Part shown: piece by piece, positions 27,635 through 36,480 of the stretch
Numbering within the stretch: the first letter of the stretch is position 1
How the letters are laid out: every line of letters starts with the position of its first letter
Source: Cyclobacteriaceae bacterium
Lineage (GTDB): Bacteria; Bacteroidota; Bacteroidia; Cytophagales; Cyclobacteriaceae
DNA: 44,511 nucleotides
Assembly (NCBI GenBank): GCA_003565295.1
Contig: PXCO01000277.1
Location: 1-44,511, forward strand
Reading direction: 5' to 3'
Notes under the pieces: model-generated
What the model was told of the DNA's origin: nothing
What the model saw: only the letters and a program-made list of their open reading frames with translations
Database searches by the model: none
Program-made: the position numbers and the translations under genes

Positions 27635-27664
27635 AAAACTGCCCCAAGGGAATGGGGCAGTTTT
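27635..27664 (-). terminator. Terminator of metK
   Basis: The perfect 11-bp stem AAAACTGCCCC (27635-27645) / GGGGCAGTTTT (27654-27664) with an 8-base loop lies immediately after the metK stop, followed on the minus strand by seven T. It is the strongest rho-independent terminator in the window and may also act on plus-strand transcripts. Confidence 0.88.
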
Positions 27665-27665
27665 A

Positions 27666-28922
27666 CTATTCTATCTCAAAAACCTTCTTCAACTTGTCTA
27701 CATAATCGAGCTTTTCCCAGGTGAACAACTCCACGTCTAGCTTGATGGATTCATTATCCGGGGAATAAAAGATTTTAGAGACAACCTCGTTTTCCCTGCC
27801 CATATGGCCATACGCTGCTGTTTCCTCATAGATGGGATACCTTAGCTTCAGCCGCTGCTCTATGGCATAGGGCCTCATGTCAAAGATTTTCTCTATCCTC
27901 CTGGCGATCTCCCCATCGGAAAGCCCCACCTTTCCGGTACCGTAAGTATTCACATATACCCCCATGGGATGAGCCACCCCTATGGCATAAGACACCTGCA
28001 CCAATACCTCATCGGCAATTCCTGCGGCCACCATGTTCTTAGCAATGTGCCGGGTAGCATAGGCCGCAGAGCGATCCACCTTAGAGGGATCTTTTCCTGA
28101 AAATGCCCCCCCACCGTGGGCACCCTTACCGCCATAGGTGTCCACAATGATTTTTCTTCCGGTAAGCCCCGTATCCCCATGGGGTCCGCCAATTACAAAT
28201 TTGCCCGTTGGGTTAATGTGGAAAATAATATCCTCGGTAAACATGGCCTGAATGGTTTTGGGCAACTGAGCCTTTACCCGTGGAATAAGGATGGAAATCA
28301 CATCTTCCTTGATCCGCTCCAGCATGGTTTGCTCATCGGCAAAATCATCGTGCTGGGTAGAAAGCACGATGGTATGGATTTTTTCAGGTTGGTTATCGTC
28401 CCCATACTGAATGGTCACCTGGGCCTTTGCATCAGGCCTTAGATAAGTGACATCTGAGTTTTCCCTTCTGATTTTTGCCAGTTCTTTTAATAATCTATGG
28501 GAAAGGTCCAAGGCCAAAGGAAGATAATTATCAGTTTCTTTGGTGGCATAACCAAACATCATGCCCTGGTCACCTGCTCCCTGTTCCTCCGGCCGTTCCC
28601 TCTCTACGCCTTGGTTGATGTCTGAAGATTGTTCATGAATGGCAGAAAGCACGCCGCATGAGTTTCCATCAAACATGTACTCCCCCTTGGTATATCCAAT
28701 GCGATTGATCACCTCCCTGGCGATTTTTTGCACATCCAAATAGGTACTGGAATTCACCTCCCCCGCCAGTATGACCTGTCCTGTGGTAACCAGGGTTTCG
28801 CAAGCAACCTTAGAATTGGGGTCAAAGGCCAAAAAATGGTCAATGATGGCGTCTGAAATTTGATCTGAAATTTTATCCGGGTGTCCCTCTGAAACAGATT
28901 CTGAGGTGAATAAATAGGACAT
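27666..28922 (-). CDS. metK: S-adenosylmethionine synthetase
   Basis: The 418-residue cytoplasmic enzyme makes SAM from methionine and ATP. Signature motifs are [16 protein letters not shown] at residues 8-25, [10 protein letters not shown] (hexapeptide region) and [19 protein letters not shown] (P-loop-like nonapeptide). It is somewhat longer than E. coli MetK, as usual in Bacteroidota. The gene is monocistronic with a strong terminator. I looked for a SAM riboswitch in the 159 bp upstream and saw no structured element. Confidence 0.97.
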   Translation of the reverse strand: MSYLFTSESVSEGHPDKISDQISDAIIDHFLAFDPNSKVACETLVTTGQVILAGEVNSSTYLDVQKIAREVINRIGYTKGEYMFDGNSCGVLSAIHEQSSDINQGVERERPEEQGAGDQGMMFGYATKETDNYLPLALDLSHRLLKELAKIRRENSDVTYLRPDAKAQVTIQYGDDNQPEKIHTIVLSTQHDDFADEQTMLERIKEDVISILIPRVKAQLPKTIQAMFTEDIIFHINPTGKFVIGGPHGDTGLTGRKIIVDTYGGKGAHGGGAFSGKDPSKVDRSAAYATRHIAKNMVAAGIADEVLVQVSYAIGVAHPMGVYVNTYGTGKVGLSDGEIARRIEKIFDMRPYAIEQRLKLRYPIYEETAAYGHMGRENEVVSKIFYSPDNESIKLDVELFTWEKLDYVDKLKKVFEIE

Positions 28923-29081
28923 ATATTACTTTTTTAAAATGAGAGCGTAAATTTACATTTATTGAATAAATTTAAAAACCCCCTTTTCACCAATAACTCA
29001 TTTACAAAGATTTAATTCAAAAAAACCTTTCCCCATCCAGTGTGTAGGAGCCAAGTCTTTGATCGTTTCCCAATTTCGGGT

Positions 29082-29753
29082 TTACGCATATGCCTTTCGG
29101 AACATTAGGGGGGCAAAAAAAGCCAGCCCAAAGACCAAATACATTAACCCTGAAAAAAAGTGCACAAATAGCTGAATAAAGCCTAAATTACTGGTTTGAT
29201 CGGGGAAGAACCAGGTAGAAAAAAAAGTGAAAATGATGCTCTCTCCCGTTGCAAATAGCGTAAATGTTGCAATCCAAAAATAGGGCAAGGACAAAAGGTT
29301 CACATTTTTAAACTTGCTTTGCCTGAGAATATCCTTGAAGAAAAAAACGGAAAAAAACAGCACGAGAAGATTACCAAACAAGTAAGAATGGGTCTGAATC
29401 TCAATTTGAAAAGGCTGGAAGAACACACTGTTGAGGATGCCGAATACCAGCAAAAGGAAAAAGGCCATAGAGACTTTTTCCTCGAGCCCACAAGAAAACG
29501 GTAAATTGTAGAACAGGAAAAGCAAAAGCATCACTCTTCCGTATACAAATAGCAGGTTATAAAGCAGAATACTATTGACACCCCTCAAGGATGTGATATA
29601 CCAAATAACTTCTAGCACCAGGGTTGCAAGTATCACCAGAAATACTACCCTATGAGCGGAGGGCCGCACATCCGTTTGCACAGGAAATAAAAAGGATAAG
29701 CAAGAAAATCCCAGTCCTAATAGTAAGCAGATATGGTAAATCGTCCAAACCAT
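29082..29753 (-). CDS. Seven-transmembrane hypothetical protein
   Basis: The 223-residue protein is almost entirely hydrophobic, with about seven helices (roughly 4-24, 34-53, 59-83, 91-109, 121-140, 153-178 and 191-215) and short loops. I see no catalytic motif and do not recognise the family. The layout resembles small 7TM sensor or lipid-interacting membrane proteins. It lies between metK (same strand, 159 bp) and the divergent rimO. Two terminator-like hairpins and a candidate promoter lie in its upstream region, so its expression may be controlled by attenuation. Confidence 0.75.
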   Translation of the reverse strand: MVWTIYHICLLLGLGFSCLSFLFPVQTDVRPSAHRVVFLVILATLVLEVIWYITSLRGVNSILLYNLLFVYGRVMLLLFLFYNLPFSCGLEEKVSMAFFLLLVFGILNSVFFQPFQIEIQTHSYLFGNLLVLFFSVFFFKDILRQSKFKNVNLLSLPYFWIATFTLFATGESIIFTFFSTWFFPDQTSNLGFIQLFVHFFSGLMYLVFGLAFFAPLMFRKAYA

Positions 29754-29796
29754 AATGATACATTCGTTAGTTCGGCAAGTTAGTAAGGTTACTTAT

Positions 29797-29830
29797 GGCA
29801 AAAAATACCGTGATCGGGGTATTTTTTGCC
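29797..29830. terminator. Symmetrical hairpin with T/A tracts
   Basis: The perfect 13-bp stem GGCAAAAAATACC (29797-29809) / GGTATTTTTTGCC (29818-29830) has an 8-base loop. The A/T tracts would act as a bidirectional terminator. It lies 44 bp upstream of the minus-strand membrane protein start and no gene ends here on either strand, which is unusual. Confidence 0.55.
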
Positions 29831-29860
29831 TTTCAAACCACTTTTTTCAATAGATATATA

Positions 29861-29886
29861 AAAAAAGCGCCGATTCTCATCGGCGC
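29861..29886 (-). terminator. Strong terminator upstream of the 7TM gene
   Basis: The 8-bp GC-rich stem GCGCCGAT/ATCGGCGC, extended by CCGC on one side, is followed on the minus strand by a run of U. No protein gene on the minus strand ends before it, so it must terminate a non-coding transcript or act as an attenuator. Confidence 0.65.
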
Positions 29887-29932
29887 GGCTTGAAAAATGG
29901 ATGCAAGGAGTAAAAAAATATTGCTGTATTAC
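29861..29932 (-). ncRNA. Candidate 70-nt small RNA or attenuated leader
   Basis: A perfect minus-strand -7 box at 29938-29945 would start a transcript near 29932 that ends at a strong terminator: GCGCCGAT (29867-29874) / ATCGGCGC (29879-29886), 4-base loop, then seven U. The product would be about 70 nt with a mostly unstructured A/U-rich 5' half. It could be a free small RNA or the terminated leader of the 7TM membrane protein gene downstream. No family match is claimed. Confidence 0.35.
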
Positions 29933-29937
29933 TGATT

Positions 29938-29945
29938 CAAAGGTA
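29938..29945 (-). promoter_or_regulatory. Candidate -7 box for the small RNA/leader
   Basis: CAAAGGTA on the plus strand reads TACCTTTG on the minus strand, a perfect TAnnTTTG match. A TTG-like -33 element is not at ideal spacing. It points toward the terminator at 29861-29886. Confidence 0.38.
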
Positions 29946-30076
29946 ATATGTCCTCCACCAATTGCTTGATATTTATCCATTAAGCTTTCTTTATTTCCTC
30001 TATGTTTAAACCCTCAATTACTTAATGGTTCTTTAACATTACCCTAAGCCTAACTGCCCAATCCTTTTATTTTTCG

Positions 30077-30084
30077 TAGCTTTG
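30077..30084 (+). promoter_or_regulatory. Candidate -7 box for rimO
   Basis: TAGCTTTG is a perfect TAnnTTTG match, placing the transcript start about 12 bases before the TTG start codon of rimO. No clear -33 TTTG is seen. Confidence 0.48.
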
Positions 30085-30101
30085 CGGAAAATTAAGAAAG
30101 C

Positions 30102-31415
30102 TTGAAAACGAGAACTTTAAAGAAAGACAAAGTCAATATCATCACCATGGGTTGTTCAAAAAACCTGGTAGATTCGGAGGTATTGCTCAGCCAATTAAAG
30201 GGCAATGGCATAGAGGCATCTCATGAGTCAAAAGGCAAGGACAACAATATTGTGATCATCAACACCTGCGGGTTTATAGAAAACGCCAAACAAGAGTCCA
30301 TAGACACCATATTGGCCTATGCTGATGCCAAAGACCGCGGATTGGTGGACAAAGTTTACGTCACGGGTTGCCTTTCTCAACGATATAAAGACGACTTGGA
30401 AGCGGAAATCCCACAGGTGGATGCCTTCTTCGGCACACGGGACCTTCCCGCCCTGCTCAAAAAATTCAAGGCTGACTACAAACACGAACTGGTGGGTGAA
30501 AGGCTGTTGAGCCACTCCTCCCATTATGCCTATATGAAAATTTCGGAAGGGTGTGACAGGCCATGCTCCTTTTGTGCCATTCCTTTGATGCGTGGAGGAC
30601 ATATCTCCAGGCCCATCGAAGAATTGGTTAAAGAAGCTCGGCATAAAGCCGCTCAAGGAACCAAAGAGCTGCTGCTTATCGCTCAGGACAGTACCTACTA
30701 TGGCCTGGACCTTTATAGAAAGAGACGTCTGGCAGACCTTATGCAAGCACTCGCGGATGTGGATGGCATAGAATGGGTGAGGCTTCACTATGCCTACCCC
30801 ACTGGTTTCCCCATGGATGTGATAGATGTCATGCAAAGTCACCCCAATATCTGCAATTACCTAGACATCCCCTTACAGCACGGCTCAACCCAAGTGCTAA
30901 AGACCATGAGAAGAGGTACCAGCAGAGAAAAACAGGAATCCCTTATTCATTCCATAAGGGACAGAATCCCGGAAATTGCCATAAGGACTACCTTGATCAC
31001 AGGCCATCCCGGTGAAGGCGAAGAAGAATTTGAGGAAATGCTTTCCTTTGTGGAGCGCATGCGCTTTGAGAGACTGGGGGTATTCACCTATTCCCATGAG
31101 GATGGAACCCATGCCTTTGGCATGAAAGACCATGTGCCTGCGGAATTAAAACAGGAAAGAGCAGACCGCATCATGGAGTTGCAAGAAGGCATCTCTCATG
31201 AACTCAATCAGAAAAAAATAGGCCAAACCTTCAAGGTTCTTATCGATAAAAAAGAAAGTGGCCAATTTGTTGGGCGCACCGAATTCGATTCCGTGGAGGT
31301 AGACAACGAGGTACTGATTGATGCCAAAAATCAGTATTGCAGAATAGGGGATTTTGAGCAGGTAAAAATACAAGATGCCACTGCCTTCGATTTATTTGGG
31401 AAAAGCATTGGGTGA
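30102..31415 (+). CDS. rimO: Ribosomal protein S12 methylthiotransferase RimO
   Basis: The 437-residue radical SAM enzyme methylthiolates an aspartate of S12. The N-terminal UPF0004 domain has the three auxiliary-cluster cysteines Cys18 (MGCSKNLVDSE), Cys56 (NTCGFI) and Cys90 (VTGCLSQ). The radical SAM site is Cys151, Cys155 and Cys158 (CDRPCSFC), followed by RGGHISRPIEELV and the DIPLQHGS motif typical of RimO/MiaB. The C-terminus is a TRAM domain. The start codon is TTG; the next in-frame ATG lies inside the first cysteine motif and would destroy the domain. It stands alone, divergent from the 7TM gene. Confidence 0.96.
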   Translation: MKTRTLKKDKVNIITMGCSKNLVDSEVLLSQLKGNGIEASHESKGKDNNIVIINTCGFIENAKQESIDTILAYADAKDRGLVDKVYVTGCLSQRYKDDLEAEIPQVDAFFGTRDLPALLKKFKADYKHELVGERLLSHSSHYAYMKISEGCDRPCSFCAIPLMRGGHISRPIEELVKEARHKAAQGTKELLLIAQDSTYYGLDLYRKRRLADLMQALADVDGIEWVRLHYAYPTGFPMDVIDVMQSHPNICNYLDIPLQHGSTQVLKTMRRGTSREKQESLIHSIRDRIPEIAIRTTLITGHPGEGEEEFEEMLSFVERMRFERLGVFTYSHEDGTHAFGMKDHVPAELKQERADRIMELQEGISHELNQKKIGQTFKVLIDKKESGQFVGRTEFDSVEVDNEVLIDAKNQYCRIGDFEQVKIQDATAFDLFGKSIG

Positions 31416-31440
31416 GTTTTGATATGATCACGCAAGATTA

Positions 31441-31729
31441 TTGCCACAGATGCACGGATGGATTTTAACATAGTGGCTTGGAGATACGGATAGGGAGGAA
31501 CTTGATTGCCACAGATGCACGGATGGGTTTTAACGTAGTGGCTTGGAGATACGGATAGGGAGGAACTTGATTGCCACAGATGCACGGATGGGTTTTAACG
31601 TAGTGGCGTGGAGACGCGGATTGAGAGGAATTTGATTGCCGCAGATGCACGGATGGATTTTAACGTAGTGGCGTGGAGATACGGATAGGGAGGAATTTGA
31701 TTGCCACAGATGCACGGATGGGTTTTAAT
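31441..31729 (+). repeat. Tandem repeat, 65-bp unit, 4.5 copies
   Basis: Units begin at 31441, 31506, 31571, 31636 and 31701, each exactly 65 bp apart, starting TTGCCACAGATGCACGGATG. The last is truncated after about 29 bp. Copies differ at few positions (for example CACAG/CGCAG, TGGCTTGG/TGGCGTGG). The whole unit repeats, with no variable spacers, so it is not CRISPR. It fills the 517 bp between rimO and the GNAT-like gene; nothing else is evident there. Confidence 0.95.
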
Positions 31730-31932
31730 CCCAGCAATTCATAGTACCAGTATCCCCCAAAAAAAAATATTTCAACTGGATCAAAAGATGGATAATTCTC
31801 CGGATTTCCAGAATCTAGAAGGTTAATTCAAGAAACTTATTGGCAAATTAATAGGAGTTTTCTGAAACTCCTTCTTTTATCCCAAGAATTTATTTTGTTT
31901 GCAAATAAAAATGAAGTATCACAAATCCTTGA

Positions 31933-33099
31933 ATGATGCAAATTGTAGAAGTCACCACAACTGCAGATAGAAAAGAGTTTTTGAACATGGCTGTGCGCTT
32001 GTACAAGCAAGAAAAAAACTGGATTCGCCCTCTTGACAATGATATTGAAGGTTTGTTTGACCCAGAGACCAACAAGTTGTTCAAACAAGGTGGTAAGGCG
32101 ATTAGGTGGCTTCTGAAAGATGGCAGTCATCAGACCATAGGGAGGGTAGCTGCTTTTGTCAATCCCAAGTGGAAAGAGCAGCAACCAACAGGTGGGTTAG
32201 GCTTTTTTGAATGCATCAATAACGAGAAAGCCGCGTTTCTCCTTTTTGATACCGCCAAGGAATGGTTGGCCGACCAGGGCATGGAAGCCATGGACGGGCC
32301 GGTGAATTTTGGGGAAAGGGACAAGTGGTGGGGCTTATTGGTAGATGGGTTTGACCCTCCCAATTACAATATGCCTTGGAACTTCTCCTATTACAAAGAT
32401 TTTTTTGAGAGTTACGGGTTCCAGATATACTTCAAGCAATACACCTACATGCGCTCTGTGTACAATGTAACTATTCATTCCAAAATGGAAGAGCGTGCCA
32501 AGGAAATCCTGGCAAATCCTGATTTCAATTTCCGCTATTTGAAGGGCAAGGAGCTTTGGGAGAAGTTTCCTGAATATTTTATGAAAGTGTACAATAAAGC
32601 CTGGGCCAGACATATGGGGAAAACCATCTCCGAAAGGGAGGCCAAATTGATACTTTCGAAAATGAAGCCTATTATTGATCCAAAACTGGTTTATTTTGGG
32701 TTTCACAAAGGTGAACCCGTGTCCTTTTTTATTAATATCCCTGAAATCAACCAGCTCTTTAAACATGTAAATGGAAAATTGAACCTGATAGGGAAACTAA
32801 AGTTTTTGTGGCATAAGACATTCAATCCCCCTAATAAAATGTTGGGCCTGGTGTTTGGGGTAGTGCCTGAATTGCAAGGTAAAGGAGTGGAGAGCGCTAT
32901 GATCATTGCTTACAGAAATATGATCGCAAAAAACAAACTCCATTACAAAACCATAGAAATGAACTGGATCGGCGATTTCAACCCCAAAATGATGAGGGTG
33001 TGTGAGCAGTTAAACGCCAACATCCATAAAACCCATCATACCTATCGTTACCTTTTTGACCGATCAAAACCATTTGTGAGACACAAGATTTTTGATTGA
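31933..33099 (+). CDS. GNAT-fold acyltransferase-like protein
   Basis: The 388-residue cytoplasmic protein resembles the YghO-like branch of the acyl-CoA N-acyltransferase superfamily. It has an N-terminal domain (FLNMAVRLYKQEKNWIRPLD, then IGRVAAFVN), a middle region DGPVNFGERDKWWGLLVDG and a C-terminal acetyl-CoA-binding part with LVFGVVPELQGKGVESAMI, the degenerate Q/R-x-x-G-x-G/A loop. It may acylate an amine or peptide; the substrate is unknown. The first two codons are both ATG, so Met2 may be used. Its TGA abuts the selD stop on the other strand with no gap. Confidence 0.8.
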   Translation: MMQIVEVTTTADRKEFLNMAVRLYKQEKNWIRPLDNDIEGLFDPETNKLFKQGGKAIRWLLKDGSHQTIGRVAAFVNPKWKEQQPTGGLGFFECINNEKAAFLLFDTAKEWLADQGMEAMDGPVNFGERDKWWGLLVDGFDPPNYNMPWNFSYYKDFFESYGFQIYFKQYTYMRSVYNVTIHSKMEERAKEILANPDFNFRYLKGKELWEKFPEYFMKVYNKAWARHMGKTISEREAKLILSKMKPIIDPKLVYFGFHKGEPVSFFINIPEINQLFKHVNGKLNLIGKLKFLWHKTFNPPNKMLGLVFGVVPELQGKGVESAMIIAYRNMIAKNKLHYKTIEMNWIGDFNPKMMRVCEQLNANIHKTHHTYRYLFDRSKPFVRHKIFD

Positions 33100-34140
33100 T
33101 CAATCATTTACCAGAAGTCCGTAGCGCTGTTTGGTCATCATTTGCCCAAAGGGCCGAACCTTATAGGAATGCTCCTGCATTTTTTCTTCAAACTCCATGC
33201 TTGCTGTTTGCTCTACGGCAAACAATAACCCCCCACTGGTCTGTGGGTCGGCAATGATGGGGATATAATCGGTACGACTACATTGAATATGATGACCATA
33301 ACTCTTCCAGTTTCTATCGGTTCCTCCAGGATAACATTTCATAGAAAGGTAGTGGGGCACAAAGTCAAAGAGTGGGAGTTTTGAGATTTCTATGGAAGCA
33401 GAAAGACCACTCCCCTGTGTCATTTCTAGCAAATGCCCCCCTAAACCAAAGCCCGTAACATCGGTAATGGCATGCACCTCTTTCCAGCCCGAGGCCAAAA
33501 AACCAACCTCATTAAGGCGCAGCATGCTTTCCATCGCTTGCACCAAGTCCTCTTCCTTTGCCACTCCCCTTTTCTGAGCAGTGGTGACCATACCTATGCC
33601 AAGAGGTTTGCTTAGGTAAAGCAAATCCCCCTCCTTGGCACTACTGTTCCTTTTAATGTTAGATGCGGCTACTTTACCGGTTACCGCCAGGCCAAAAATG
33701 GGTTCAGGGGCATCTATGGAGTGCCCCCCTGCAAGGGGGATGCCAGCCCTATGGCATGCCTCCCTGCCTCCATTAAGCACCTCTCTGGCGACCTCCGGAG
33801 GAAGTGTTGCGATGGGCCATCCCAAAATTGCGATGGCCATAATGGGCTGGGCACCCATGGCATAGATATCGCTGAGTGCATTTGTGGCTGCAATGCCTCC
33901 AAAAGTGTAAGGGTCGTCCACTATGGGCATGAAAAAATCAGTAGTGCTTACAATAGCCGTTTCCCCATCCAAGTCCACAACGGCTGCATCATCACTATGT
34001 TCGTTACCCACCAAAAGGGAGGGGAAAGTTGGAGCGGTCGCTTTAGGGTCTCCCAAAATTTCTCTGAGGACGGATGGGGCAATTTTGCACCCACACCCAG
34101 CCCCGTGGCTGTATTGGGTAAGTTTAATCTTTTCCTTCAT
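33100..34140 (-). CDS. selD: Selenide, water dikinase (selenophosphate synthetase)
   Basis: The 346-residue protein makes selenophosphate from selenide and ATP. The N-terminus SHGAGCGCKI carries the catalytic Cys16 (Cys form, not Sec) and Lys19. Other motifs are DDAAVVDLDG (metal and ATP), TDFFMPIVDDPYTFGGIAATNALSD and DVTGFGLGGHL. I use the ATG at 34138-34140, which gives the normal family start; in-frame starts at 34152 and 34182 overlap the selU end and lack homologous sequence. selU lies 4 bases upstream, so they form an operon. Confidence 0.94.
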   Translation of the reverse strand: MKEKIKLTQYSHGAGCGCKIAPSVLREILGDPKATAPTFPSLLVGNEHSDDAAVVDLDGETAIVSTTDFFMPIVDDPYTFGGIAATNALSDIYAMGAQPIMAIAILGWPIATLPPEVAREVLNGGREACHRAGIPLAGGHSIDAPEPIFGLAVTGKVAASNIKRNSSAKEGDLLYLSKPLGIGMVTTAQKRGVAKEEDLVQAMESMLRLNEVGFLASGWKEVHAITDVTGFGLGGHLLEMTQGSGLSASIEISKLPLFDFVPHYLSMKCYPGGTDRNWKSYGHHIQCSRTDYIPIIADPQTSGGLLFAVEQTASMEFEEKMQEHSYKVRPFGQMMTKQRYGLLVND

Positions 34141-34144
34141 TTTT

Positions 34145-35158
34145 TTAAGCATAGGTTGAATGCAAATAATTAGCAAGAGCAAGATATTTCCCTTCCTCCA
34201 GAGTCAGGGAAGCTACGATCCTGTCTTTTTTATTCTCCAATGATTTTTCATAAGCTTTATCGTAATACCTGAGAATAAAGCATGCCGCCTCATGGAGATT
34301 TTCATTTTTAATAGCATGAATAGCCGCGTCGGTCTCTTTTCCACCTAGCTTCTTGCGGATACTTTCAGTAGCCCTTATCAATTGTTCAGCGGGCAAAACC
34401 CCGTAGGTGCTCACCAGGTTATTGACCCTTATAGGTCTGGCCAAAGATACATGAATGTGATCAGCCGACTGCTTTTGCAGATAAAAAGCCTCCGGGACAT
34501 GGACTTTGCCAATCATAAATGATTCATCTTCCACCCAAACGGGTTTTCTCAAGTCAAATCTAAGTAGCTCTTCAAGAAGGTTATTTTGAAATTGTTCTGT
34601 ACTGGGCTGGCCATGACTGAGTTGATTTCCAAAACTGGAACCATTGTGATTGGCCAAGGCTTCCAGGTCGATCACCTGAGCACCCACCTCAATTAATGCC
34701 TTTAATAGGGCGGTTTTCCCCGTGCCTGTGGAACCTGTTATCACCTTAAAATTTATCGGATCGTTAAATTTTTGGATTAAAAACCCCCTGTAAGCTTTAT
34801 AACCCCCTGTCAAGGCCAACGCTTCAAATCCTGCCGTATTTAACAACCAACCCATGCTAGATGACCGCATCCCCCCTCTCCAACAGTGGATAAGAAAAGT
34901 TTGGGTTTCCAAAGCTTCTGCCTTTCTCACATATTCCGCCATTTTAGGCCCTACTTTTTCCAACCCCACCTTCAAGGCCTCCCGCTTTCCCATTAGCTTA
35001 TAGGTTTTACCTACCTGGGCACGCTCCTGATCAGAAAATAATGGAAAGGACACTGCACCAGGAATATGGCCCTGGAGATATTCAGAGGGGGACCGTATGT
35101 CCAGTACCGGATACGCTGCCCTTTTGGAAAGAAATTCTTCCGCTTCTAATAAATGCAT
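34145..35158 (-). CDS. mnmH: tRNA 2-selenouridine synthase
   Basis: The 337-residue protein (SelU/MnmH/YbbB) replaces sulfur by selenium at the wobble uridine of certain tRNAs. An N-terminal rhodanese domain (VLDIRSPSEYLQGHIPGA) has active-site Cys92 in HCWRGGMRSS. The second half is a P-loop domain with Walker A GSTGTGKT (142-149). Both catalytic elements are intact. It is cotranscribed with selD, which supplies selenophosphate. No selA or selB lies in the window, so tRNA modification is the visible use for selenium. Confidence 0.94.
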   Translation of the reverse strand: MHLLEAEEFLSKRAAYPVLDIRSPSEYLQGHIPGAVSFPLFSDQERAQVGKTYKLMGKREALKVGLEKVGPKMAEYVRKAEALETQTFLIHCWRGGMRSSSMGWLLNTAGFEALALTGGYKAYRGFLIQKFNDPINFKVITGSTGTGKTALLKALIEVGAQVIDLEALANHNGSSFGNQLSHGQPSTEQFQNNLLEELLRFDLRKPVWVEDESFMIGKVHVPEAFYLQKQSADHIHVSLARPIRVNNLVSTYGVLPAEQLIRATESIRKKLGGKETDAAIHAIKNENLHEAACFILRYYDKAYEKSLENKKDRIVASLTLEEGKYLALANYLHSTYA

Positions 35159-35448
35159 GCCTTATCGATAAATCATCTTTATTTTACATTAAATATATCC
35201 TGAATAACTTACTTCTTAACTATACATCAATTTTAGGTTTGATTGTTTGAGGTTCAAATTCCGACTAAGGTCAGCAAATTGATCCTTTTAGTCTTTCCCC
35301 AAAAAATAAACAAATTGGACATGGAGCCCCTTTAGGTCAATCGGGGTCATTTTTCGAATATGCCGGTAATTATGGGCTCTTTTTTCGAAAGGAATTCTTA
35401 TGTAGATAGGTGGGAAACCGTTTTAAACCCGGCCTTATCGCATCAACG
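35159..35448. other. Intergenic region without recognised features
   Basis: This 290-bp region separates the symporter 3' end from the selU start. It is AT-rich. One short GC patch, CCCC-N11-CGGGG-TCATTTTT near 35328-35355, could be a weak hairpin, but no plus-strand gene ends before it. A T-arm-like GGTTCAAATTCC near 35251 has no matching tRNA body. Confidence 0.5.
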
Positions 35449-36447
35449 CTATCCAACTTTCTGCTCCTTCTTCGCCCCCATTTTTTCGGCCAATGCGCTT
35501 CCGTAAATCAATTGGAGCGTATGGTAAATCATGAGAGGAAGCAGGACAACCCCAAACATGGTGGGGTTAGGAAATAAAATTTTCCCCATTACAGCCCCCT
35601 GTACAAGGGATTTTTTAGATCCGCAAAACAGCACGGTGATCCTATCTTTCCGAGGTAAACCGAGTTTCTTCCCAAATAAATGCATCAATCCCATTACCAG
35701 AAAGAACAAGAGGCTCATCCACAATCCCAGCATCAGGTATTGTCCAAGAGGCTGTCCGTCAAACATGCCGCTACCAAAGGAACTGGCAAATGCAGAAAAA
35801 ACGATCAGTAAAATGATGGTTTGATCAAAACGCTTTAACCAGGCTGCATACTTCTTTGTCCATTCTCCCCATTTGGCGTGCAAAAACAGCCCCGCAATCA
35901 CGGGGATCAAAATTTGTTTGATAAGCTTTATGAAGGTGTCCATTAATTCAAAATCCGTAGCCGCGGTGCTCAAAAACATGCCCATCCATATAGGGGTGAT
36001 GAATATACCCAGGATACTGGAGAAACTGGCATTAAAAATGGCAGCAGGAAGATTCCCCCTTGCAATAGAAACCATTACCACGGAAGAAGAAACCGTAGAG
36101 GGTAGGGCGGCCAGGTAAAAGGTGCCTAACCAATAATAATCCCCTTCTTTGCCAAAGCCTGCATACACAGACAAAATCAATAGGGGGAATAGTAAAAAGG
36201 TGCTCAATTGCACCAAAAGGTGCAGCTTCCAGTTTGCAAGCCCCTCCAACAAGCTTCTTGGACTAATTTTCACCCCATAAAAGAAAAAAATAACTGCAAC
36301 TCCATAGTAGGTGATGTCTTCCAGGGGGAGCATGCTTCTCTCATCTCCCCACTCGGGAAACAGATAAGCGAGCAATAAGGAAAACAGCAGCAAAAAAAAG
36401 AAGGTGTTGAACCCCGCTTTTGCCAGGGTTTCTTTTATTCTATTCAT
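35449..36447 (-). CDS. SBF-type (bile acid:sodium symporter-like) transporter
   Basis: The 332-residue inner-membrane protein has about ten hydrophobic helices and the SBF_like (YfeH-type) pattern: an N-terminal helix, then VIFFFYGVKISPRSLLEGL, a polar membrane stretch LAALPSTVSSSVVMVSIARGN, FNASFSSILGIFITP and, near the end, RKDRITVLFCGSKKSLVQGA. These are the crossover and sodium-site regions of the family. It probably moves an organic anion with sodium; the substrate is unknown. The gene stands alone between a 290-bp gap and repeat A copy 3. Confidence 0.87.
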   Translation of the reverse strand: MNRIKETLAKAGFNTFFFLLLFSLLLAYLFPEWGDERSMLPLEDITYYGVAVIFFFYGVKISPRSLLEGLANWKLHLLVQLSTFLLFPLLILSVYAGFGKEGDYYWLGTFYLAALPSTVSSSVVMVSIARGNLPAAIFNASFSSILGIFITPIWMGMFLSTAATDFELMDTFIKLIKQILIPVIAGLFLHAKWGEWTKKYAAWLKRFDQTIILLIVFSAFASSFGSGMFDGQPLGQYLMLGLWMSLLFFLVMGLMHLFGKKLGLPRKDRITVLFCGSKKSLVQGAVMGKILFPNPTMFGVVLLPLMIYHTLQLIYGSALAEKMGAKKEQKVG

Positions 36448-36480
36448 ATGATTATAACTGTCTTTACAAAGGCCATATAG

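Noticed and set aside
28923-29081. SAM riboswitch upstream of metK
   Set aside because: No conserved stems or SAM-binding motifs could be found in the 159 bp.
29789-29980. 63-codon minus-strand ORF upstream of the 7TM gene
   Set aside because: It runs through two terminator hairpins and the candidate promoter; no protein-like features.
31441-31729. Possible CRISPR array
   Set aside because: The whole 65-bp unit is conserved with no variable spacers, and no cas genes are present. It is a plain tandem repeat.
34141-34182. Upstream starts for selD at 34182 or 34152
   Set aside because: They overlap the end of selU and precede the conserved SelD N-terminus without matching it.
35200-35270. tRNA-like T-arm (GGTTCAAATTCC)
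   Set aside because: No acceptor, D or anticodon stems can be formed from the AT-rich sequence before it.
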